Positions 37,015 through 45,659 of a stretch of 64,000 bases of DNA are shown piece after piece. The notes beneath the pieces are model-generated. The model searched no databases and was not told where the DNA came from. It saw only the letters and a list, made by a program, of their open reading frames with translations. The DNA lies in contig JAVKEP010000044.1 in the NCBI GenBank assembly GCA_040221375.1, positions 72,325 to 136,324 on the forward strand, written 5' to 3'. The stretch's first letter is position 1, and each line of letters begins with the position of its first letter. The DNA is from SHAN690 sp040221375. Its GTDB lineage: Bacteria > Bacteroidota > Bacteroidia > Flavobacteriales_G > Salibacteraceae. The position numbers were made by a program, and so were the translations under genes.

Positions 37015-38913
37015 TTATTGCTTCACGAACTTTTCGGTGAAGTGAATGCCTTCAACGCTTTTCACTTGTACTACGTAAGTACCGGCTGCAAGAGAGGCCA
37101 CGTCAAAACCAAGTCGGTTGGCTCCTGATTGGATTCGGCCCTTTCCGAGGGCTGCAACATACCGTCCTTGGAGGTCACGGATTTCGATCGAAGCTTCTAC
37201 CGTTGCGTCCAAGTGGAATTGAAACTGCACCCATTCCATAGTCGGATTGGGATAAATCACCATTTTTTCTCTTGGTGAATCTTCTTCAATGGCGGTAGGT
37301 CCGTGCTTTGGGCTGTGGATCTGACTGATGTAAATTCCTGGACGCTCATTTCCGTGGCCCCAATAGCCTGCTGCCCATACTTCGGCGGTTTCGTTGAACT
37401 TGCGCTGCAAACCGGTATAATCTCCCCATCGCTCATCCGCCCAAGGTAGTCCGTCCACGTACGTTTCGCCCTTGGCAATGGTTTGTACCGGACCATATCC
37501 TCCGTCGTGATCAATGTAAATCGCAGAATTTCCAGGATGAATGCCTTCTCCGGTATGGTTGGCAAAAATCACGATGTCGCGATCAGTTGACGTGACTCCG
37601 ATGAAATCGACGTTAGGAAAACCCAGTTCTTTTTCGTCATCCTCGATGATGCTGCCAGTTACATGCGGCGCGTCCAAGTCATCGATGATTCCATGGTAAA
37701 TGGTGGCTTGCCCAGTGTTGAAATTGATCGTGTTGCCTGAAAAATGGACTTCCTTGCCCATCCGTACTGCACCGAGTATCCGAGCGTCGTTCGTCCAAAA
37801 TTCTTGGTTACCTCCCGATTGTTTGGCATACGGAGGATGGCCGTATCCGAGTCCGCCCGCGGCCATTTTGATGTCCACCGCGTTGCTCGTATTGTCCGCA
37901 TCTCCCTCTACCCGAACCACGAAAAAAGTGTCGTTGGATTCCACAAACGGACGATTGGCGATGAGGTACATGGAATCCCCTTGCGGTCCCATGTGGGTTT
38001 TCACTGGGTGCAAATAGCGGATGTTCTTTCCTTCGAAGGTAAAGCCTGTCCAGAGCTTCGTGGTCACCGAATCGGCTCCGGCGTAAGCCTCTTCGAGGTC
38101 CATTTGCCATAGAACGGTTTCCGCAAAGCCTTCCACCCATCCCGAATCGGGATAGAGTTGGTTCAAGGTCAAATAGAAGCTGTTCTCATTGATCGCGATT
38201 TGTGGATAATCGCTCCACGTCTCATAGTTCAGCGGATTACCCGAGAGTCGGTAAGCGTGCCAAAGGTCCTTCGGGTCGGTGGTAGTGGAAAAACAAACGA
38301 TGGTGCCGCTATTATGCGGTTCCCTGCCGGTCATGAAGAGCATGATAAACCGCTGATTGATCGGGTCGAAGAGCAGTTTTGGGTCGAAAGGAAAGGAGAG
38401 GTCGAAAACGGTATCGTTGTAGATGTTTAAGAACTGGTAAAAGCTTGGGTGCATGTTTGGATAGGCAAACAAGTACGTATCGGCAACGATATCGTAAGCC
38501 CACAGCTGGGTGTTCCACGAGGTAATCAACTTGCCGTCGTCTGAAATGGCTAGGGTATTGTCGTTCGGGGTTCCTCCATTCATCGGCACCTGGTTCAAAA
38601 AGAAATCTGCTGGGAAACTTTGCCCTACCGTTAGCGTATCGGATGACCGTCCGTCTCGTTCAACGCTCGTCACCTCTTTTCTCGGATACAACTCATTCAT
38701 CCTGCGTTTCAACGCACGCATCTCTTCTCGGTCGAGGTCGCCACCGGGCAGCGGCGGTTCGATGTTTTTCAACTCAACGCTAAAATCCTCCGTGAAATTT
38801 CTCGGATCTACGGTCCAATGATCCGTCACTTTGATGTTTTTCACCGTTACGTTTCCTTGTTGCGCTAGACCGATCAACGGCAGCAGAGAAAGTAGGAGTA
38901 TCAATCGTTTCAT
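37015..38913 (-). CDS. T9SS type A secreted protein of unknown function
   Basis: 632 residues, signal peptide MKRLILLLSLLPLIGLAQ. The body (about 100-540) looks like a beta-propeller or sialidase-like fold rich in aromatic and Gly motifs (NDNTLAISDDGKLITSWNT, KLLFDPINQRFIMLFMTG, YPQIAINENSFYLTLNQ, WGDYTGLQRKFNETAEVWAAGYWG). No catalytic set is evident. The last 85 residues form a type A sorting domain (VIYPNPTMEW, IEIRDLQGRYV, GTYVVQVKS). It starts 19 bases after the Nramp-like gene and so belongs to the transaldolase operon. Confidence 0.87.
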   Translation of the reverse strand: MKRLILLLSLLPLIGLAQQGNVTVKNIKVTDHWTVDPRNFTEDFSVELKNIEPPLPGGDLDREEMRALKRRMNELYPRKEVTSVERDGRSSDTLTVGQSFPADFFLNQVPMNGGTPNDNTLAISDDGKLITSWNTQLWAYDIVADTYLFAYPNMHPSFYQFLNIYNDTVFDLSFPFDPKLLFDPINQRFIMLFMTGREPHNSGTIVCFSTTTDPKDLWHAYRLSGNPLNYETWSDYPQIAINENSFYLTLNQLYPDSGWVEGFAETVLWQMDLEEAYAGADSVTTKLWTGFTFEGKNIRYLHPVKTHMGPQGDSMYLIANRPFVESNDTFFVVRVEGDADNTSNAVDIKMAAGGLGYGHPPYAKQSGGNQEFWTNDARILGAVRMGKEVHFSGNTINFNTGQATIYHGIIDDLDAPHVTGSIIEDDEKELGFPNVDFIGVTSTDRDIVIFANHTGEGIHPGNSAIYIDHDGGYGPVQTIAKGETYVDGLPWADERWGDYTGLQRKFNETAEVWAAGYWGHGNERPGIYISQIHSPKHGPTAIEEDSPREKMVIYPNPTMEWVQFQFHLDATVEASIEIRDLQGRYVAALGKGRIQSGANRLGFDVASLAAGTYVVQVKSVEGIHFTEKFVKQ

Positions 38914-38932
38914 AATGTTGTCTTTACGTCCA

Positions 38933-40174
38933 TCAGTAGATCAAAAACCAAATGCTGAACAAGGTAAGCAAGGTGATGGATACGATATTAAAGCCTTTCA
39001 TCCAAATGGAGGGCAGGGCATCTGCAGGAATATCTGGATGGTACATGGCCTTGAAATTCAAGAACGCAAACACCGGGGCAATCACAAATGACAAGGTGGT
39101 AGCCAAATCGACCATGGCACGCATATCTCTGAAATAAAAAAGCAAAATGACCGAGGTCCCTACGGCAGTAAAAATCAGCCAAAACCAATACAATCCGTCG
39201 TGAAATTTTCGGTCTTCGAAGCGCTCCATCAGGAGCTTAGTCGACCTCCTCAGCGTACGAGGAAAAGCATCCAAGCACGTAAGTAGCGTGCTGAACATGG
39301 TCGTGAATGCCGCCAAAGCGATGAACGGATAAGCCCACTGGCCCAAATTGGCCGTGTACATGCTGATGAGCTGTTCGGCGAAGTCGACGCTCCCCGTGGC
39401 GGGCGAAGCGGGCGTTCCATACATGATGATCGCACCCAATGAAAGAAAGCAACACGCCAAGAAGGTGGTGCCCCAATAGCCGACCTTGAAATCAACCAAG
39501 GCTTGTTTGAGTGGAATGCGCCTGCCTTGTTCTTTGTTCTTCGAAACCGACCATACCGAATGCCAAATTGAAATGTCGATCGGTGCCGGCATCCAACCAA
39601 TAAGCGCTACCAGGAACAAGACGTCACCCCGACTTGCGAAATCGAAGATGCGCATGTACTCTTCGGAGCGCACGGTGGGTTCGATCCACGAAAAGGAAAG
39701 CGCGAGGACGGTAGAAAGGGTGAGCACGACGATGATGAATTTCATCACCCGATCCAAGGTAGAGTAATGCCCCCAGCCGAGGATGAACACAGACAGCGTC
39801 AATAAAAATATGGCGATGAAGGGTGCTTCCACTTCTATCCCTGTCAGTTGGGCAAACAATCCGGCAGAAACGATGGAAATCGCTGCCATGACGATGAACA
39901 CCATCAAGATACTGATGGCGACATACATCCAAACCGCCCAATTTCCGATGCGCTGATACCCGTCGAGCAAGGACTTTCCCGTAGCTGCAGCATAGCGTGG
40001 ACCCGATTCGAAAATGGGGTACTTGATGATGTTTACCAAGATCACCACGGCGATGAGTTGCAAGCCAAATTCTGCTCCGGCACGTGTGCTTTGAACCAAG
40101 TGCGACACGCCCACAGCCGCTCCAGCGTAGAGCAACCCTGGTCCAAACTGAGCCATTCGATCACCCAGCATCAT
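38933..40174 (-). CDS. Nramp-like transporter without the canonical DPGN metal site
   Basis: 413 residues, about eleven transmembrane helices. The general Nramp layout is present (FGPGLLYAGAAVGVSHLVQSTRAGAEFG, KYPIFESGPRYAAATGKSLLDGY, IGWMPAPIDISIWHS), but helix 1 has GVSHLVQ where true Nramp proteins have DPGN, and helix 6 has MPAPID rather than MPHN. Related Bacteroidetes proteins share these changes, so this is a divergent subfamily whose substrate is unknown. It starts 6 bases after the transaldolase gene. The start could be either of two adjacent ATG codons. Confidence 0.82.
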   Translation of the reverse strand: MMLGDRMAQFGPGLLYAGAAVGVSHLVQSTRAGAEFGLQLIAVVILVNIIKYPIFESGPRYAAATGKSLLDGYQRIGNWAVWMYVAISILMVFIVMAAISIVSAGLFAQLTGIEVEAPFIAIFLLTLSVFILGWGHYSTLDRVMKFIIVVLTLSTVLALSFSWIEPTVRSEEYMRIFDFASRGDVLFLVALIGWMPAPIDISIWHSVWSVSKNKEQGRRIPLKQALVDFKVGYWGTTFLACCFLSLGAIIMYGTPASPATGSVDFAEQLISMYTANLGQWAYPFIALAAFTTMFSTLLTCLDAFPRTLRRSTKLLMERFEDRKFHDGLYWFWLIFTAVGTSVILLFYFRDMRAMVDLATTLSFVIAPVFAFLNFKAMYHPDIPADALPSIWMKGFNIVSITLLTLFSIWFLIY

Positions 40175-40180
40175 CTGATC

Positions 40181-40837
40181 CTAGGCGTTGCCCTTTTCAT
40201 AGTCGGCCAAAAACTTGGCGAGGCCGGCGTCGGTCAGTGGATGGTTGAGTAGTTGTAGGATGGGCTTCAACGGACAAGTAGCCACGTCGGCGCCTATTTT
40301 CGCGCATTCAATGATGTGGATTGGATGGCGAATCGACGCCGCCAATATTTCGGTTGTGAAGCCGTAGTTGTCATAAATGATCCTGATTTCTTCAATCAAA
40401 TTGAGTCCGTCGCTGCTGATGTCGTCCAATCTCCCTAAAAATGGAGATACGTACGAGGCACCTGCCTTAGCGGCCAAGAGTGCCTGTCCAGCCGAAAAGA
40501 TCAACGTACAATTGGTTCGAATTCCCTTGTCGCTGAAGTACTTGAGTGCCTTCACTCCCTCCTTGATCATCGGAACCTTCACTACAATGTTTTTGTGAAG
40601 CTTGGCTAAGGCCTCGCCTTCACGGACGATTCCTTCGAAATCGGTTGAGATCACCTCGGCGCTCACGTCGCCATCTACAATTTCGCAGATCTTCACGTAG
40701 TGCTGTGTGATGTTTGCGGCACCAGTTATGCCTTCCTTGGCCATCAAGCTCGGGTTGGTGGTGACGCCGTCCAGCACGCCCAGGTCGTTTGCCTCTCTGA
40801 TTTCGTCGAGGTTAGCTGTATCGATAAAGAATTTCAT
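40181..40837 (-). CDS. Fructose-6-phosphate aldolase / small transaldolase
   Basis: 218 residues, the length of the FSA/TalC subgroup. Features are MKFFIDTANLDEIREA, GVTTNPSLMAKEG, the Schiff-base Lys87 in IVVKVPM, TNCTLIFSAGQALLAAKAGASYVSPFLGR and GADVATCPLKPI. It acts on dihydroxyacetone-type donors in sugar-phosphate metabolism. It is the first gene of a three-gene unit with the Nramp-like transporter and a T9SS protein, a grouping without an obvious shared role. A near-match promoter box (TTTCTTTG) lies about 20 bases upstream. Confidence 0.93.
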   Translation of the reverse strand: MKFFIDTANLDEIREANDLGVLDGVTTNPSLMAKEGITGAANITQHYVKICEIVDGDVSAEVISTDFEGIVREGEALAKLHKNIVVKVPMIKEGVKALKYFSDKGIRTNCTLIFSAGQALLAAKAGASYVSPFLGRLDDISSDGLNLIEEIRIIYDNYGFTTEILAASIRHPIHIIECAKIGADVATCPLKPILQLLNHPLTDAGLAKFLADYEKGNA

Positions 40838-40994
40838 AGGTTCAGATTAGTGTTTCAAAGAAAGGGAAATTCAAGCGTCGGAAAAACCTGTTATCATGCA
40901 GCCGCTTCGAATATATCTAGTTGGGCCTGAAGCCCATTTGGCTATGCAAAATCCGTGAACCTCTCATTCTCCTCTCTCTGCTTACATTCGCCGC

Positions 40995-43166
40995 ATGAAA
41001 TTGGCCTGCTCAATAGCGGCAGCGGTCATCTGCCTTACGGCTTGTCAACCGCAAGAAAAAAAGAGAACGGAAATGAACACCCTCCCCATCGCACGAAAAA
41101 CAGCGTTCGAGATCACCACACATGGCGATACGCGCATCGATCACTACCATTGGATGCGCGACATGGAGCGAAAGGATCCTGAGATCCTGGCCCATTTGGA
41201 AGCTGAGAATGCGTATACCAAAGCCACCATGGCTCCGACGGATGACATGCAAGAAGCACTGTATGATGAGCTCAAGGGTCGGGTGAAACAGGACGACAGT
41301 TCCGTTCCTTATTTCTACGACGGCTTCTATTATTACACGCGCTTTGAAACCGGCAAGGAATATCCCATCCACTGCCGTAAAGAAGGGTCATTGGAAGGAA
41401 AAGAAGCCATCCTCCTCGATGTGAATGAGCTGGCTGAAGGAGAGTCCTACTACCAGGTGGTAGGCAATTCAATCAGCACAAACAACCAGCTCATGGCTTT
41501 TGGCGAAGACACCCTGAGCCGACGTATCTATACCCTCCGATTCAAAGACTTGGGAACAGGTGAATTTTTAGAAGACCGCATTGAAGGAACAACCGGCGGC
41601 TGCACGTGGGCCAATGACAACAAGACCGTTTTCTACGCCAAGAAAGACCCAGTTACCTTGCGCTCGTATAAGGTTTTCAAGCATGTACTCGGCACGCCTT
41701 CCGCTTCCGACGAGGAAGTCTACCACGAAACGGACGAAACGTTCAACGTGGGTGTGGGAAAATTCAAATCAAAGCGATTCATCTACATCCACAGCAGCGC
41801 CACCGTTTCGGACGAATACCGTTTTTTGGACGCAGACAAACCAGAAGGAGCGTGGCAAATGCTCCAAGAACGTCAGCGTGACCTCGAATACGGTGTTTCG
41901 CATTTCGACGGACATTTTTACATCCTTACCAACAAGGACGGGGCGACCAACTTCAAACTCATGAAGGCCTCGGAACAATCGCCTGGCAAAGAGCATTGGA
42001 CGGAAGTCATTTCGCACCGAACCGACGTGCTTCTCGATGATTTCGATGTGTTTAACGACTTCCTCGTGCTGACGGAGAAGGCCAATGCGGAAAGTTCGCT
42101 GCGGATCATGTCTTGGGACGGATCTTCTGACCATTACATCGCGTTTGACGAAGAGGCGTATACGGTCTACAGCGGAGTAAATCCACAATTCAACACCTCT
42201 AAACTTCGATTTGGGTACACCAGCATGACAACACCTGGGTCGGTCTTTGAGTACGACATGAACGACCGGTCGCGCAACTTGCTCAAGCAACAAGAGGTGC
42301 TTGGTGGATTCGATAAAGGAGACTACGTAGCAAAACGCGTGTGGGTAACGGCTAGAGACGGCGCCAAGGTACCCATGTCTATGGTCATGCACAAGGACAC
42401 CAAACCCAGTGCCGACACCCCTCTTCTATTGTACGGATACGGATCTTATGGCATCACCATCGAACCCTCGTTCAGCCCTTCTCGTTTGAGTTTACTCAAC
42501 CGCGGCTTCATCTTTTGCATTGCGCACATTCGTGGAAGCCAAATGTTGGGAAGACAGTGGTACGAAGACGGCAAGATGCTCAAGAAGATGAACACCTTCA
42601 ACGATTTTATCGACTGCGGTCGCTATTTGTCAGAAGAGGGATTCACCTCACCAAAACACCTCTACGCGATGGGCGGAAGCGCAGGAGGATTGCTGATGGG
42701 GGCAGTAATGAACATGGCGCCAGAACTTTGGAACGGAATCATCGCCGCAGTGCCTTTCGTTGATGTTGTGACGACTATGCTCGACGAAAGCATTCCTCTC
42801 ACAACAGGCGAATTTGATGAGTGGGGAAACCCAAAAGACGAGGCGTATTACCACTACATAAAGTCCTATTCGCCATATGACAACATCGAAGCCAAGGATT
42901 ACCCGAATGTGCTGGTTACTACCGGACTGCACGACTCACAGGTGCAGTATTGGGAACCGATGAAGTGGGTAGCAAAGCTGCGTGATATGAAGACCGACGA
43001 CAATCGATTGCTCTTCCATGTCAATATGGAATTCGGCCACGGCGGAGCCAGTGGAAGGTTTGAAGTGTACAAGGAAATCGCCTTGGAATACGCTTTCTTA
43101 CTGGAATTGGAAGGCAGGATAGAAAATAAGGGCGTTGCCTCAGCAGCGAAGGGGAAAAGCTCCTAG
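40995..43166 (+). CDS. Oligopeptidase B-like S9 serine peptidase, predicted lipoprotein
   Basis: 723 residues. The N-terminus has a lipobox (CLTAC, Cys17), so the enzyme is probably membrane-anchored outside the cytoplasm, unlike E. coli PtrB. A seven-bladed propeller (about 80-430) precedes the alpha/beta-hydrolase domain. The catalytic triad is Ser562 in MGGSAGGLLMG, Asp647 in TGLHDSQVQYW and His682 in EFGHGGASGR. Other family blocks are YGSYG, RGFIFCIAHIRGS and SYSPYDNI. It cuts short peptides after basic residues in characterised members. It stands alone between a divergent operon and a convergent T9SS gene. Confidence 0.93.
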   Translation: MKLACSIAAAVICLTACQPQEKKRTEMNTLPIARKTAFEITTHGDTRIDHYHWMRDMERKDPEILAHLEAENAYTKATMAPTDDMQEALYDELKGRVKQDDSSVPYFYDGFYYYTRFETGKEYPIHCRKEGSLEGKEAILLDVNELAEGESYYQVVGNSISTNNQLMAFGEDTLSRRIYTLRFKDLGTGEFLEDRIEGTTGGCTWANDNKTVFYAKKDPVTLRSYKVFKHVLGTPSASDEEVYHETDETFNVGVGKFKSKRFIYIHSSATVSDEYRFLDADKPEGAWQMLQERQRDLEYGVSHFDGHFYILTNKDGATNFKLMKASEQSPGKEHWTEVISHRTDVLLDDFDVFNDFLVLTEKANAESSLRIMSWDGSSDHYIAFDEEAYTVYSGVNPQFNTSKLRFGYTSMTTPGSVFEYDMNDRSRNLLKQQEVLGGFDKGDYVAKRVWVTARDGAKVPMSMVMHKDTKPSADTPLLLYGYGSYGITIEPSFSPSRLSLLNRGFIFCIAHIRGSQMLGRQWYEDGKMLKKMNTFNDFIDCGRYLSEEGFTSPKHLYAMGGSAGGLLMGAVMNMAPELWNGIIAAVPFVDVVTTMLDESIPLTTGEFDEWGNPKDEAYYHYIKSYSPYDNIEAKDYPNVLVTTGLHDSQVQYWEPMKWVAKLRDMKTDDNRLLFHVNMEFGHGGASGRFEVYKEIALEYAFLLELEGRIENKGVASAAKGKSS

Positions 43167-43208
43167 GCACACGCCCATCTCAACCTACTCATCCTACGTC
43201 TAGTGCGA

Positions 43209-44945
43209 TCATTGTTTTATTAAGCGAATCTGATCTGTCGTATCTTCTTGCATTACTTGCACCACGAACACACCGGATGGCAACGCTGAAAGATCTATTA
43301 CTGCCCTTCCTGCACTCAGCTTTCCCGAAGCGACCGTTGCACCTTTCATGTCGATGATGAGGTAGCTCGCTTGGGTAGCAAGGCCTGTTACGGTCGCAAA
43401 TGCACCGGCAGGATTTGGGTACAACGCGAGCTGACTGGATGCCGCATCTTCCACTCCCACTGTGAGTCCCGGATCGAATGGACCACACTCCGTAATCTGT
43501 GTATCAAACAGCTCTTGGATATGATCCGAAGCTGCCTTCATCTTTGTCACAGCACCCAGCCGATCGTACGGTTTTTGTGCAAATACATACGCAATGGTGA
43601 AATCCACCTCTTCGCCTGCCGAGAGATCAAAAGGCCCCATACTTCCTACTCCCCTTCTGTCTCCTGGAGTATTACCTGCAGCAGCCTCTGTCCAAATAGG
43701 TCCACCGCTTGGTACCGTACCATAGGTGTTGTAATGCACGCTATCGCCTGAATCGGCAAACATGCACCTAGCTCGAATTACGGTGCTATCATTCGGATCG
43801 TAGCCCGTTCCGCCATAGGTGATAGGGGTTCCATCTTTCCAATATCCGTTCATGAATCTATCGTATTCAGTAGCATTGCTCGGATCACCTGTTGGACCGG
43901 CTGAATTATTATGCATCGTAAAATGAGCTAACCCCAATCGCTCGTTATCAATGATTCCATCGTCCATTCCAAAGCCGTAGTAGTTCCCAAGGGTGTCGAC
44001 AGAAGGCTGATTATCTAGATCATCATCATCCATTTGAATCCCGCTCAATATCCGGACTCCTTGTGCAGGTAGGTTAAAGTGATATCCTGTCTTGCCGTTC
44101 GCATCTTGGTCTTCGTCGTCGCCGTTGTACACATAGAACAAATTGCGCGTCACATCTGAAGCGATGTAATCATCCTGGGCATTACCCAAATCAAAGTCGT
44201 TCCATAAACCCACTGCGCAATCGAAGTAATCCATGTCAGATCGATTGGTGATGTGGTATTCCATGAAAAGGGTGTTGTGCAATGCTTCGTCTTCAGGGCA
44301 ATTGAAACCATAGGCCATTCCCCAGATTTCTACGCCCAATTGTTGGCCACCTGATTCGGTGTGTAATAGTCCATCATCGTTAAAGAGAAAGAGGACGGTT
44401 TGGTCGCCTTTGAAGGCCGGGTAGTCAAAATCATTGACCGGATCGTAATTGCCATCGCCGTTCATGTCGACAAAGGGAACCAAGTTGGAAGCCTGTCCCA
44501 AGCTCGCATCGCCGTGGGCTGGCCAGTCCAATACGGATTGAGGCACAGGATTAGAAAAGGGGTTGTCCAGCCAATCTTCCACCTCTTGCTTGTTGATCAC
44601 CCAAACGCGATCCCATGGCGAAGTCGTTGTGAAATGATAGTCGTCGGTGGAACTGTAGGGTCCAGGCAGGTAATCTTTGCCCGATTGGCGGAACCGCTCT
44701 GCCGCCAAGTGCAATAGTCCAGTTGAATCCACGCCACCTATCCAAAGGGTTGAAGTAAAAATGCTGGTGGTACCGCTATCTTTCGGTATAAAATAATGGT
44801 TATCGCTGTAGTCCCAAAAGTGATTGGCAACCGGAGATATGATTGCTTCAATGTTGTTGGCGTCAAAGTAGTCCCAACCTGTTTGCGGGAACGCTGCGCT
44901 GCCAATTGCAAGGGAAATGGATGCAGTAAGTAGGATTCGAATCAT
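43209..44945 (-). CDS. T9SS type A secreted protein of unknown function
   Basis: 578 residues, signal peptide MIRILLTASISLAIGSAAFPQ. The body begins WDYFDANNIEAIISPVANHFWDY and includes LWIGGVDSTGLLHLAAERF, FVDMNGDGNYDPVNDFDYPAFKGDQTV and YHITNRSDMDYFDCAVGLWNDFDLG. It contains an Asp/Asn-rich stretch likely to bind calcium (about 260-330). This architecture is widespread in Flavobacteria with no known activity. The C-terminal 80 residues form a type A sorting domain (LALYPNPAGAF, YLIIDMKGATVAS, SGVFVVQVMQ). Monocistronic by spacing. Confidence 0.87.
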   Translation of the reverse strand: MIRILLTASISLAIGSAAFPQTGWDYFDANNIEAIISPVANHFWDYSDNHYFIPKDSGTTSIFTSTLWIGGVDSTGLLHLAAERFRQSGKDYLPGPYSSTDDYHFTTTSPWDRVWVINKQEVEDWLDNPFSNPVPQSVLDWPAHGDASLGQASNLVPFVDMNGDGNYDPVNDFDYPAFKGDQTVLFLFNDDGLLHTESGGQQLGVEIWGMAYGFNCPEDEALHNTLFMEYHITNRSDMDYFDCAVGLWNDFDLGNAQDDYIASDVTRNLFYVYNGDDEDQDANGKTGYHFNLPAQGVRILSGIQMDDDDLDNQPSVDTLGNYYGFGMDDGIIDNERLGLAHFTMHNNSAGPTGDPSNATEYDRFMNGYWKDGTPITYGGTGYDPNDSTVIRARCMFADSGDSVHYNTYGTVPSGGPIWTEAAAGNTPGDRRGVGSMGPFDLSAGEEVDFTIAYVFAQKPYDRLGAVTKMKAASDHIQELFDTQITECGPFDPGLTVGVEDAASSQLALYPNPAGAFATVTGLATQASYLIIDMKGATVASGKLSAGRAVIDLSALPSGVFVVQVMQEDTTDQIRLIKQ

Positions 44946-45051
44946 GGTGTAGTGGTTTTTAGATAGACCTAACCTACCATTTTACCATGCATCGTGCAGC
45001 CCACTGTGAGAATACGGAAGGCTTGATGTAGAATTGGGATGAATGGGGGGG

Positions 45052-45381
45052 TTAATCCTTGATCATCGTCAATACCATCTTAAATTTCTCTACAGCCTTA
45101 ACCGCATGAGGAATTCCGGCAGGCATAACGATGCTTTGTCCGGCTGAGAGAACGGAAGAAACGCCATCGATGATGATTTCGGCTTGACCATCTACAACAC
45201 ATACTACCGCGTCAAATGGCGTTGTATGCTCACTTAATCCCTCGCCTTTGTCAAAGGCAAACAAGCTGATGTTTCCTGTATCCTTCTTGAGCACGTGCTT
45301 GCTCACCACCGCTTCATTGGCATATTCGATGCTGCCTGCGTAAGAGAATGTTGTCGCCTTTTCAAATTCGTTCGTCGCCAT
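45052..45381 (-). CDS. Small cupin-domain protein
   Basis: 109 residues forming one cupin barrel: NISLFAFDKGEGLSEHTTPFDAVVCVVDGQAEIIIDG, then LSAGQSIVMPAGIPHAVKA. One likely metal-ligand His sits in SEHTTP and another in PHAV; the usual second His of motif 1 is Thr or Pro here. Homologues are often small cytoplasmic proteins of unknown substrate. No operon partner: 106 bases separate it from the upstream T9SS gene, and a repeat-bearing spacer lies on the other side. Confidence 0.85.
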   Translation of the reverse strand: MATNEFEKATTFSYAGSIEYANEAVVSKHVLKKDTGNISLFAFDKGEGLSEHTTPFDAVVCVVDGQAEIIIDGVSSVLSAGQSIVMPAGIPHAVKAVEKFKMVLTMIKD

Positions 45382-45536
45382 GGTGCTTCTAATTTGTGAA
45401 GGTAATACTAGGCTTAAGTTCAGATCGAATCAAGTAAACTGATGAGAATCATGTAATGGTTCTCGATGCTATAACGCTTTCTCGCTCGGGGTGTTTCGTT
45501 TTAAATGGCTTTCTTTTCACTCAACATGTTTTAGGG

Positions 45537-45649
45537 ATCTTTCCAAGGCCGGTCTGTTTTTCCTAGGCGAGACGTTTTTTATAATTGAGGGTAACCGGAA
45601 GCTGACAGCCTACCAAAAAACCCTAGCCCCTAGTTCCTAGCGCCTAGCT
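45537..45649. repeat. Composite heptamer element, copy 1
   Basis: A 14-base block (ATCTTTCCAAGGCC, 45537-45550) is followed, exactly 84 bases after its start, by a run of 7-base units at 45621-45649. On the minus strand these read CTAGG plus two variable bases. Copy 2 at 50515-50660 has the same two parts with the same 84-base offset and partial similarity between them. The heptamers lie just after the stop codon of the minus-strand MscS gene. Confidence 0.75.
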
Positions 45650-45659
45650 CCTCCTAATC

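Noticed and set aside
41769..42392. A 207-codon minus-strand frame inside the oligopeptidase B gene
   Set aside because: The plus strand encodes a complete S9 peptidase with an intact triad; this frame is His/Arg-rich shadow sequence.
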